Virus record (IMG/VR): IMGVR_UViG_3300045806_000017 | Location: 1 to 64,000 of that record | Reading direction: 5' to 3' (one strand) | Origin: a virus | Length of the DNA: 64,000 bases | Part shown: positions 1-10,800 of the stretch, one piece after another | Position numbering within the stretch: position 1 is the stretch's first letter | Layout: every line of letters starts with the position of its first letter | Notes under the pieces: generated by a model | Databases searched by the model: none | What the model saw: only the letters and a program-made list of their open reading frames with translations | What the model was told of the DNA's origin: nothing | Position numbers and translations under genes: made by a program

Positions 1-198
1 ACAATTTATTATAGAGATAAACGTAAATTTGACTTAGATAATATTGTTAGTGTAATAGCTAAATTTTTACAAGATAGTCTTGTTGGAGCAGGTATCATCG
101 AAGATGATAACTATACAATAATTGTTTCATCTAGTAATTCATTTGGTGGTATATCAAAAAACAATCCACATTGTAAAGTAACAATAACAGAGGTATAA
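1..198 (+). CDS. rusA: RusA-like Holliday junction resolvase, 5' truncated
   Basis: The open frame runs in from the left edge and ends at TAA 196-198, so only the C-terminal 65 residues are present. They contain the RusA signature: a basic stretch followed by DLDN, then a helix, then GAGIIEDD, the aspartates that bind the metal ions of this endonuclease family. RusA dimers cleave four-way DNA junctions, which in a phage helps resolve replication or recombination intermediates before packaging. The next gene starts at once after the stop (TAAATG), so it is part of a rightward operon. The N-terminus cannot be judged. Confidence 0.8.
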   Translation, partial: TIYYRDKRKFDLDNIVSVIAKFLQDSLVGAGIIEDDNYTIIVSSSNSFGGISKNNPHCKVTITEV

Positions 199-375
199 AT
201 GACAGTAAAATTAGAGGATACATGGTATTCAACTGCCGCAGAAAAGGCAGAATTCATCACACAAGAGATTGAAGATACATTAGAACAATCTATTGAAATA
301 ATCAGATACTCAGAAGAATTATTGCTAGAGTCGTTAGTTCATTTCTGTAACACAGGTAATTTTTTAGGAGAATAA
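199..375 (+). CDS. small acidic hypothetical protein (58 aa)
   Basis: The ORF starts with an ATG directly behind the RusA stop codon and ends just before the next gene, so it is tightly packed in the operon. The product is Glu-rich and probably helical, without cysteines or membrane segments. I recognise no family. It is called on packing and codon use like its neighbours. Confidence 0.55.
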   Translation: MTVKLEDTWYSTAAEKAEFITQEIEDTLEQSIEIIRYSEELLLESLVHFCNTGNFLGE

Positions 376-376
376 T

Positions 377-706
377 ATGAAACAAGAAGTCACTTTAACA
401 GAACAAGAAGTAAACCAAGCTCTACTAGACTATGCAGCAAAGCATGGTGTTAGATTTGAAGGTATGTCAGCAACAGTTACTGTTGTAGCAGGTAGAGGTG
501 AAAGAGGTGTATATGCAACAATTGCACTTGAACCACAGAAAGATGTAAATACTGGTATTGAAAAGATTTGGAATACTACACCTACATCTTTTGATTCTAG
601 TCTAATTACACAAGCGGAATTAGATGAGATTAACAGTTTAGATGATGAAGGTGTACCTATTGATGCTACACAAGAAATAGATGAAGATACAGAAGTCTTT
701 GGTTAA
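377..706 (+). CDS. hypothetical protein (109 aa)
   Basis: The gene has the ribosome site TAGGAGA a few bases before the ATG. Residues 5-25 (LTEQEVNQALLDYAAKHG) resemble the N-terminal helix of many small phage proteins of unknown role. The middle is a beta-like stretch (TVTVVAGRG), and the last 35 residues are very acidic, which would suit a flexible tail binding another protein. The function is not recognisable. It sits in a compact operon behind a recombination nuclease. Confidence 0.7.
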   Translation: MKQEVTLTEQEVNQALLDYAAKHGVRFEGMSATVTVVAGRGERGVYATIALEPQKDVNTGIEKIWNTTPTSFDSSLITQAELDEINSLDDEGVPIDATQEIDEDTEVFG

Positions 707-709
707 TAC

Positions 710-871
710 ATGAAAGTATCTTATATATTAAAAGCATCATTTATAGTTATTTGTTGTTTTATTGTATTTGCTTTCGGAGTAGTTATTATACCTATTGGCT
801 TAGGATTATTAGCTATATATGTATTAGCTCTGATGTTCTCAGAAGAAACAGAAGGTAAGGAAAATGATTGA
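710..871 (+). CDS. small membrane protein (53 aa)
   Basis: The ATG at 710 follows the previous stop by three bases. The peptide has one long hydrophobic block (residues 6-44) that could form one long or two short membrane helices, and a short charged C-terminus ending at TGA 869-871. That stop overlaps the next start, which suggests translational coupling. No family is recognised; a holin-like or superinfection-exclusion role is possible but not supported by any specific motif. Confidence 0.6.
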   Translation: MKVSYILKASFIVICCFIVFAFGVVIIPIGLGLLAIYVLALMFSEETEGKEND

Positions 872-1073
872 GATAGAGGTATCTTTTGTAGAACATTTAT
901 TATCTGAATGTTTAAAAGATAAACAACAGTTAGCGTGTAATGAAAAGCAGCTTTTTGAATTATCTAAAGAATTCTTCCAACTTCAAGATGATAACAATCG
1001 TCAAATGGGTGTAATGACCGAGTATCAAAGAGAGATTAATATGTTAAAAGCTCAACTAGAATCCTCTAAATAA
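864..1073 (+). CDS. small coiled-coil hypothetical protein (69 aa)
   Basis: The start overlaps the end of the preceding membrane-protein gene by eight bases and has AAGGA upstream. The product is largely helical with heptad-like Leu/Ile spacing over residues 20-66. No family is recognised. A hairpin follows the gene at 1101-1122. Confidence 0.6.
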   Translation: MIEIEVSFVEHLLSECLKDKQQLACNEKQLFELSKEFFQLQDDNNRQMGVMTEYQREINMLKAQLESSK

Positions 1074-1100
1074 GACGATATACTAAACGAGTAATACAAA

Positions 1101-1122
1101 CGATAGGGGTAAAGCCCTATCG
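1101..1122 (+). other. 8-bp perfect stem-loop between genes
   Basis: CGATAGGG pairs with CCCTATCG around a six-base loop (GTAAAG). It lies between the 864-1073 gene and the 1157-1420 gene and is not followed by a T run, so it is not a classical intrinsic terminator. It may be a processing or mRNA-stabilising element. Confidence 0.5.
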
Positions 1123-1156
1123 TGCTTTAAATCGAATCCTAGGAACTTTAAATACT

Positions 1157-1420
1157 ATGTATGATGCTAGTTCAATTAAGATACTAAACCAAGAAGAAGC
1201 AAGTAATAGATTTGAATTTACTTATGTATTAGAGCTTATGGAGAAGTATCCTATGAGAAGTGAACAGAACATTAAAGATGGTGTTGCTGCTTGTATTCGT
1301 ATTGGAATAGACCCTAAGTATTATGAAGACTTCTACCTTAAAGGTGATCCATCAGTAATTAGGATTAGAGAGGTAGAAACAGTATTTACTGAAATTCAAC
1401 AAAAGAATAAATTAAAATGA
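1157..1420 (+). CDS. hypothetical protein (87 aa)
   Basis: Starts with ATG after an AGGAA about ten bases upstream. The composition is mixed helical and charged, with no cysteine clusters, membrane segment or known motif. Its stop overlaps the start of the next gene (AAATGA), so the two are translationally coupled. No function assigned. Confidence 0.65.
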   Translation: MYDASSIKILNQEEASNRFEFTYVLELMEKYPMRSEQNIKDGVAACIRIGIDPKYYEDFYLKGDPSVIRIREVETVFTEIQQKNKLK

Positions 1421-1758
1421 AACTAAACGAATATAAAACAACAGAATCCTATAAAGCTACTGGTGCAGTTTATGGTAACTTTTGGGGTGGAGTTAGTAGT
1501 AGTTATCCTTCAATAACTATTGAAGGTGGTACCTTAGATGAGATAAAACATAAAGCTAATAAAGCATTAGAGGATGGTTCTATTGATTCAGGTATAGGAT
1601 ATGAAAGTATCAAAGGAGCATTACTTAATGTAGTAGAAATTACTACTATTGATGTTGAAGGACATACCTTTACTAATGAATCCGAATCTGAGCTAATTGT
1701 AGGTGAACTTACAGATGCTGAGAAAGACTTTCTTAGGGATTACATGTCTTGGTATTAA
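1417..1758 (+). CDS. hypothetical protein (113 aa)
   Basis: Coupled to the preceding gene by a 4-base overlap. It contains a Gly/Ser-rich segment (residues 20-32) and an acidic C-terminus ending DYMSWY. No family is recognised. It is the last rightward gene before the convergent end of the late block; only 79 bases separate it from the stop of the giant vRNAP gene. Confidence 0.65.
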   Translation: MKLNEYKTTESYKATGAVYGNFWGGVSSSYPSITIEGGTLDEIKHKANKALEDGSIDSGIGYESIKGALLNVVEITTIDVEGHTFTNESESELIVGELTDAEKDFLRDYMSWY

Positions 1759-1837
1759 GTCTTAAAAGAGATATTCATAATACTTTGATAACTCTAATAA
1801 GATATCCTTCTTAAATTCAATCCTCACGCATTATAGG

Positions 1838-4800
1838 CTATAACCCAGACACTACAGGTAATATACCTAGAGAAGAGAATAACTTTTTAGGTATATATGC
1901 TGGAGGAGTAATTAAAGCATTTGCTATAGGGCTAGCATCAATTGCTGCAAATAGTGATGAAGTAGGTATAGCAAATTTATTCATACCTGTATTCCATATC
2001 CAATCAGAAGCTCCTAACACATCTTCAAGTATTCCTAATGCTAATAATCTACCTGCATGATTACCAAACATGTGAGCTAATACACCAATAGCTTTAGTAC
2101 CAAATTTACTAAACATAATTAAACCAATATCATTACCCCATTGAACTTTATCATTGGTAACAGAATGATACTGAACGAATAAGAATTTAGCTTTGTCTAT
2201 AGCAGATTCATAATCAAATTTAGTACCATTACGTTTAGCTTTTTCTGCTTCCCATTCAATAAAAGCAAACCTTGATGTAATATCACCCATTTGAGCTATC
2301 TCATTCATTAAGGTATATACCTTAGTCCCTTCAGATATGGTAGCTACTTTAAGAGTATCCTTAACCACTTTAGGTAACTTATCAAATAAGTTTCTAGCTC
2401 TTTCAGTCTTAGAATATAATTTGGTTTCATGTTTATCTTTATGAGCATTCTCTTCTGCAATCGTAGAAGCTAAACCTTCCTCGTGTAAGAATGACATTGG
2501 ATTATTAGATATAGCTGATTTAAGCTTATTCATCTCATGATCAATAGCCTCAGTTATATAATCTGGATTACCATAAGCATTACTTAAATGTGATAATAAA
2601 GCATCAGAATCTCTTCTAAACTGTTGTTCTGCTTTCATGGCTCTAATCTTACTTTGATAATAGAAAGGTATAGGCGTACCTTTTAATTTAGCAGTCATAA
2701 AGTTACTTGATTCATTAGCTGCTGATACAACACCGCTCTTCACTACAATAGTATCTTTAGCAAAAGAGATACCTTCAATCCACATAGATTCCATTGCTGT
2801 AATGGTAGCTAGATTAAATCCTAATCTCTTAGCCATATAGTAAATGTGATTACCGATATGTCTTTTCAAATCATCCTCTAATACAGGTTGAATCCAATTA
2901 GTTATAGTTTGTTTTCTATAACCAAACACAGTTCTTAATTCCTCTTCTGCCATATAAAATCCCTTTTCAGTACCAAACTTAGTTTCAAAATAAGCCTTAG
3001 TTTCAGTAGGTATCATATTCCATAAGTCTTTATACTTACCTTCTGAACCAACCCAAATCATATCGTGTCTTGCTTTATGACCCAAATCCTTCCAATAGTT
3101 ATATAATTTATCTACCAACTGATTGTTAAGTTTAGTTGCTTCATTTATGTAAGTTATAGCATTTTTCTGAGTAGCTAAATCCTTAAAAGCATTAATCGTT
3201 GGTTTAAGATATTTGTCTTTAGTAGCTTTATCTAATGTATATTCATATCTAATTACTTTACCTTGTTGATTAAATATAGCTACCCTTGAAACATTAGAGG
3301 TATTCTTCTGTTTAATATTATTAGTTGACTTAGTACCATCATCTTTGAGTTTAGCTTTCTCTCTATTCTCTGCTGCTTTGAATCTATCTGTCATAGTAAA
3401 TCCAGAATGAAAGTTACTTGATTCTGAGTTTCTACTTACAAAAGCCATAGCTTTAGAGTCGTAGTCTTGTTGTGTCTTTTCAGTAATTAAATACAGTATA
3501 CCTAGAGTAGTTAATGGATCATTAGGATCTCTTTCTAAGTTACCTATAATGGTAGCTCCCCAATGTTCTACTAAGAATTTCTCATCTTCTTTAGTACCTA
3601 AATAAATAGACCTAAATGGGTTATATGATGTAGGTATTTCACCATCATGAATAGTAAGAGCATGTCCTTCTTCGTGAGCTTTCTTTACATTCTCTCTGTG
3701 TACATTCATTACCTCATTCATTGCTTGAGGTTTATCTTTAAGTAATTTAACTATTTCATTTACATGGTTTACATCTTGTAAACCAATGGCATAAAGTCTA
3801 CTTAATTTAGTTACTAAATCTAACTCTTTTTGATACTTATCTTGAGGAATATTTCTTCCTTGTTTAGCAACTAAAGCAGCATTATGTTTACCTAAGCCAG
3901 TCTCTGTATATTTACCTAATACCATCATACTAGCTAGATTCTTAGTATCATTAACTAATTTATGTATTTGCACTTCTAAAGATTTAATTTCTTGGTTTAA
4001 TGCTTTGCTATCTTCTAATAACTCAATGAAATTAGTTGGGTAACTATCTCTTACAGAGAATAATTCTCCAGACAATACGACATTCTTAAATGCTGTATCT
4101 TGCAAATCATTAAGTACACCTACTTTCTTTTGATATTCTTGAACATCTTTAGCTGTAGCTGTATTACGTTCACCTTCAATAGTACCTTGATTAAGGATAG
4201 CATTCTCTAAAGGTTTGTTAGCTTTGGTAGTTCCTTTAATATCATTAACCTGATCTAATAATAAGTTTCTAATATTTTCATTTTTAATGAGTTTAATAGT
4301 TTCTCTTATCACTTTATTAGTTTCAAATCCTCCAATAGCAGGAAGAGTATCTGCGTACTTACCTAGTGCATCAACGAATTGAATTTTAGATCCTCTACCT
4401 TTAGCTACAAATTTAAGAGTTTTTAATCCTACATCCTTAGCTTTTTCAGATATAAAAGCATCACCTCTATCTACTACAGGTACAGTAGTATTTAAGTAAC
4501 CTGCTTTACCATTAGCAGCTAAAATAAGTCTTACATTTTTATCAAACATAATTAAAGGTTCTAAAGAATCTTTACCTTTAGCTACTTTAATAAATGAATC
4601 TAATACTTTTTTAAGAACATTAGATATTACTTCAATCCATGTAGCTTCTCTTACTTCATCACTTATTGTAGATGCACTTACTTCAGTTACCTTTAATTGT
4701 CTTGATTTAAGCTTTGTAAGTAATTCTCTAAATTCTTTGTTAGTTGAACCAAATGCTAAGAATTCCTGAACACCTCTGTTATATTTAACAACCATTGGTT

Positions 4801-7800
4801 TACCAGTAGTTGTATTTCTGACAGTTACATCAATAAAGTCTTTGTTATTGAATACATAACCATCCCACTTATCTAGAGACTTATCATCTTGGTTTCTAGC
4901 TTTGTATTTATTAAATTCATGTTCCAGTTTATAGAACTGAGTATCAACTATGTTTCTAATGTGCTTGTTATCATACAGACCATAAGCCGCCCATTGAACT
5001 GCATGTACAAATTCATGAGCAAATACTTCTTGAGCAGACATTTGAAAAGGATCTAAATCCTTAGACATTGCTTGACCTAAGTTAATAGCTACTTTCTTTA
5101 ACTCAGCAGAATACTGCCCGTATGTGTATGTAGCTTTACTAAATAAGAGTAATTCAGTTTGTTCTACTACTGGAGCTATTACATGAGATACGAAGTTTCT
5201 TAAGAATGTGTTATGTGTCTTATCTGTACCTTTAGGTATAGCATCAAATTCAGATACTATATTATCTGCTGTAACATCTTTAATTAAGTCTGCTTTCTCG
5301 GTAAGTAAATCTTTAGCATTAGGTGTTGAACCAAAGGAATCAAAGTAATCTTGTATTTCTTTATTAATCATATCTTCTGTAACATTGTATTTTTTAGCCC
5401 AACCTCTAATTCTAATCGGTATAAGCTGATTTTTAGATTCACCTTCATCAGTTAAGTCATGTAATATTTCTTGAAAACTATTACGAGTATCTTCATCTAA
5501 ACCAAGATTATTATCTTCATTGGTCTGAGTTGTTGAAGGTTTTATTTCTTCTTTATTAGACTGAGCAGTAGTAACTTCTTTCAAACTATCCTTAGTTTTT
5601 TGATAAACATCTCTAATAGCTTGTCTTGCAGCTTCTTGTTTTCTTGAGGCTAAAGGTGCTTTACGTTGTCCGTAATATGTTTCTATATCTCTTGTTCCAA
5701 TACCTGCAAAATCTTTTGTAAGTATTGGTGTTTCTGTTTTAATAAACTTTGTTCCATTCCATGTAAACCATTGTTCATTACTTGTGTTCCAAACATATAA
5801 AGGCTTATTCATAGCTTTAGCTAGTTCTACTGCTGTACCAGTACCACCTTCAACAGTCTTATAGTCTGGTTTAATTTTAGCAATAGCAAAGATACTCTCA
5901 GCATTATTTACTTGATAAAAGTTTCTTACTTGTAAATTCTTTTGAATAATTTGATTTGCAGTATCTTCAGGTTTTATTGAATAATCTTTCTTTAGGAATT
6001 TTAAGATTTGTTGTCTTGCATATTCCATTTGAGTTTTAGTAAGAACTGTTGCTTTTACTTTAAGTTTTTCAAGTCTTGTACTTAATTTTTCATTTCCACT
6101 ATCTCTATAGTGCATGAAGTTTTTAACACCAAACTCTCTTCCTATAAGATCAAAATCAGTATCTGCTCCATAAGCTCCACCTGAATGATCTGTAAGTTCA
6201 GCCATAGAACTGAAATTTAATTCTTGTTTAGTAGGAGTAACTTCAATATCTGGAGCATACTCATCTGGAAATATATTTAATCTTGGATCAACTGAATCAA
6301 GTATTTCAGATGAACCATTAGAGTCTTGTCCACCATACTGCATAACTCCACCAACAGGAATATTATTCCATATTTGTTTTTGTCTTTGTATAGCTAAACG
6401 TCTAGTGTCTGATTTTAGTCTTTCAACAAATTCATCTAAATTATTATAGTGTGGAATTATTTCTGCATTATCTTTACTAACAGGAATGTAAAAACCTTGT
6501 CTATTAAATAAGCCAGTATCAGCTTTAATGAATGAAGTATTAAGTTCTTTAGCAATATCTGGATTAGCTTGCATATATTCTTGTACTCTTTCAAGATTAT
6601 CTACTGCACCTTGAAATACATCAAATGAATTTAAACTATCAATTAAAGAACTATTAAGTAATTTACTACCTTCAACTGCTTCTAATAAATTAAAGATAAA
6701 AGCATCATGTACAGCTAATCCTTTAAACTTAGACTTCATCATATCAATCATAACATTTGAATCTCTGTTATGAATATTAGCAATAGTTACACCAACACCT
6801 AATGAATTAATAATAAGACTTAAAGCATGAGCTGTAGTTGATTTAGGTAAATCTAATTCTTCAATATGAACTTCACCATCTTTATCAGTTACAGTATATT
6901 TAAGTTTACCTGTCTTAGAATTCCATCCTGTTTGAGTTCTATATGCTGCTGTATGATTTGAACTTCTTTCTGAGTTCCATAACTGTAAATCTTGTTCTAG
7001 TGACTCAGAATTTTTAGTAGGTGATCTAGGTTGAATCTTAATCAAGTCAGCAATAATCTTATCCATTTGTTCTGCTGAAGGTTCTTTACCCTCATTAGCT
7101 CTAAAATATTCTAATTGCTTTCTTGTTGGATGTAGATTATCTGGATGTAATTTAATATACTGTTCATATTGAAAACGTAACAATTCTTTTTTTAAACCAA
7201 GTTTAAATACTTCTCCTACCACAAAGTAAGCATCATTAAGTATTTTTCTATTTTCAATAGTATGCCCAAAATTATAGTTAATAGCATATTGTATGGATTC
7301 TCTAAATAATTCATTTACAGTACCAACTATAGAAGCATAATCTTTCTGAATTAAAGAAAACTCTAATAAATTATCTAGTGTAAGTTTAACTACAGAAGCT
7401 TTATTATCTTCTCCTCTTACAACTTTACTATCTACATACCGATTACCTTCTAATTTAGTTGTACCTAAAATAGTTTGTATCTGAGTTTTAAGAACTTCTA
7501 ATTTAGCTTCTTTTTCTTCTGGTTGTAAATTTGTATCTTTAAACAGTTTTTCTAGTTCATCATAGAAAGTAGCAATAACAGTATCACCAACAGAGTTAGC
7601 TAACTTGTCTGTAGATTTACCAAACATAGTGAGTAATAAGATTGGTTTAGCAAAGGTTCTTCCTGGTTTAGTTATTTTACCTTTAGCATCTATTAACTCA
7701 CCTACAAAGTGTTTTATAGCTCTTAGTTGTGCTGTATCTTCTTCTCTATCTAATGCTTCAGCAAATACTCTAGCTATCTGTTCATAGTTATCTTCATTGG

Positions 7801-10800
7801 TTAAATCCTTCTCTTTTATAGTATTCTTCCATGTAGCATAATCCATTGTTGGATCTTCAAATAATCCTGCTGCTGCAAGAACATCTTTCATTCTTTCAAA
7901 ATTATCAACACCAGCAAGTAACACTAAACCAATCAATACACCATTGGTAATACCATCAACTTCTCTACCTATATTAGTCTCAAATTCCTTTGTAGCTGAA
8001 TACATAGATAAAGCTACTAACCCATTAAGTGTATGAGCTTTCTCTTTACCTTTGTGAACTGCGTTAATAATAGTTCTTTGGTCAAACTCTTTACCTTCTT
8101 TTTGCTTATTAATTTCATCAATAGTTTTTTGATTAGCTTCAAGAATCTCTTGGAACTTAGGATTTATTTGTTCCTTGGTTAAAGACTTAGCTGCTACACC
8201 AAATGCTTCTAATACAGCTAATTTAAACTGTGTTACAGCAAATTCATCACTTGGTTTAATCTTCACAAAGTAGTTCTTAGGAGAAGATAAATTTCTTATC
8301 CATTTATTGTTTTGTGGATGACCTACACCAATGCCTCCAATACGTCCTTGATTCCAGAAAGTAGACATAAAGTATAATGGTTTAGAACCTTGCTCAGATA
8401 GCTCTAAAAGCTTGTCTAAGGCTTCTTTTTCCTTTTCATAAGATAATACCTTACCTCTATAAGATCTCTCCTTAGACTGCTGTTTTTGCTCTTGGAAATC
8501 TACTCCTAACTCCATTTCTGCTCTAGCATCTTCATTCATAGCAAGATACAGCTTCATTGTAGGAGTATCTAATGTATGTGGTGTTTGAACATACTTAGTT
8601 AAAGCATCTATACGTTCAGGAGTAATCTCCTGTGTAGTATGTAATCCAGTAGCTTTCTTACCTTTCTCTTTATTAAAACCAAGAGAAGCTAATACACTAG
8701 CTTTATTAGGTTTCTTGGTTCTAGGTAATTCTTTTTCATAAGCAGATTCAAACATAGAAGTAATATCTTTACTTCCTGCTTTAAGAGTATCCAACACTTG
8801 TTTTAAATTATATTCAATAACAGATTTCTTATCTTCAATATCAGAAGCTATTCTTACAAATACTACAGATTGATCTTGTAATTCACTTGGTTTAAGTTGT
8901 GTAGTTACTTTTGGATTAAGAACTTCGTTAAGTTTAAACCTATCAAAGGTAGAATTTTCTACAACAGAATATGTAACATACCCCATATTGTTTAAAGTAT
9001 TTAAAGCATGTAAACCAAGAGATAGTTTTAGTTTAGCTATTTCATTCTCTGGGTATGTTTTACTTGCAGTAAATTTCATAAGGTTAAATATGTTATTACC
9101 TAATCCTGTAGCTACCATTGCTCTTACTGAACCAAGTTCAGATAAAGCATTAGATATTTCATTCTGAGGGATAGTATTCTCATCCATTGATAAGATAAAT
9201 TGAACATCCTTTTCAAAATTAAATAAAGTATCATTACCTTTATTCATAAGCCAATCAATACTACCCATAAACATAGCAGATACTATATTAGGATCAAACT
9301 TACCGTTAGAAACATTTTGATTAGCTAAAACTATTAGAGGATCATCTTCAAAAGGTTTTTCTAAATATGATTTTTTAAATGCTTCTTGAAACTTAACTTC
9401 TTCTTTTTTAAGAGTTTCAAATGCTTTTAAACCATCCTTAGTATTAATTGTAAACTCGAGTAAATTAAATAAGTTTTGAAACAATCTAGGGTACTTACCA
9501 AACAAAGAATCTTTAACCTTATTAAATGAAAATATTTGAGATATAGGATTTGGTATAGTACGTTTTATAGGTTTAAGTGATAATACTCCTTTTTTTAACT
9601 TAGCTATATTAGCTAACTTAAATTCTTTAATTTCCTTTTGATACTCAGGAGTAAATTCTTGTTTAGTAGGTACTTCAAATTCAGTTTCTACATTTTCATT
9701 AATTATTTTTAAATAAGATTCTATAAGATTTGAAAGTAATGTATTTTCTTTAGGAGAGAATCCAAGTAAATTAGATACTAGAGATATAAATCTATCCCAT
9801 AATGATTTACTTCCAATACCTTCAATATCATTTAAAATTTTGTTTAGATGGTAATCAGTAAAACCATAAGTAATTATTTCATGTACATCTGTAACTACAC
9901 CATCATTAGAAATTCTATTAACATTAAAAGCATATCTTTTATTATCAATAGTCTTAACTATCCAGCCATCTTTATCTGCTATACTTTCTAATTTATCTAA
10001 TATAGTTCTAAGTTGTTTGTGTACTTCAGGGTTAAAGTCAATTATATTCTCAGTAACCGCGTGAAGTGTTTCATGAATTACTGTACCCATAACTCTTGTA
10101 AAAGCATTTTTATCTTGAGTATATGCTAAAGTTTCAGGAGCAATATGGATAGTATTATTTCCTGCTGTATATAATCCCCCAAATCCAGGATCTTCTTTAG
10201 ATGTATGTACAAGAAATTTAATATCTTTAGGTAATATCTTTAATAAATGTTTAGCAATTATCCCTAATCTATTACTGTTTTTACCTATAAAAAACAATAC
10301 CTGCTGTAAAGTAACATCTTTAGTAAGCAATAATTTTCGCAATGCTTGATATTTATCATTCTCGGTATATTGTACTTCTGTAAGCTCCTGTGGTTCGATT
10401 ACAGACGTTTTATCTTCTGAGGTAATAACTTCTTCAGGTTTAGATGTTTCGTTGCTTATAGAAGATTCTACTGCTGTTGACGTTGCTTCCTCTGTAGGTA
10501 CTCCCTTAGAGCCTTCTTGGCTTGTAGTTGTTGATGCTCTTTGCTTTTCTTCGTATCCATTTAATACTTCCTCATAATTTTCAATATATTTATACTCAAA
10601 TTCACCATCTTTAATAAGTTGTTGAATTTCATTAAATGTTCTTGTATCTGTTTTCTCAGCCCATTCTAATAAAGATACGATACGTTCTTTAGCAATTTGA
10701 TCTTCAAAATCTCCCTGTTCTTTATGTAACCTTTCAGTAACTATTTCAGAACCTTCAGCGGTATATGTAAGATTTGCGTAATTACCTTTATGAAATAAAT

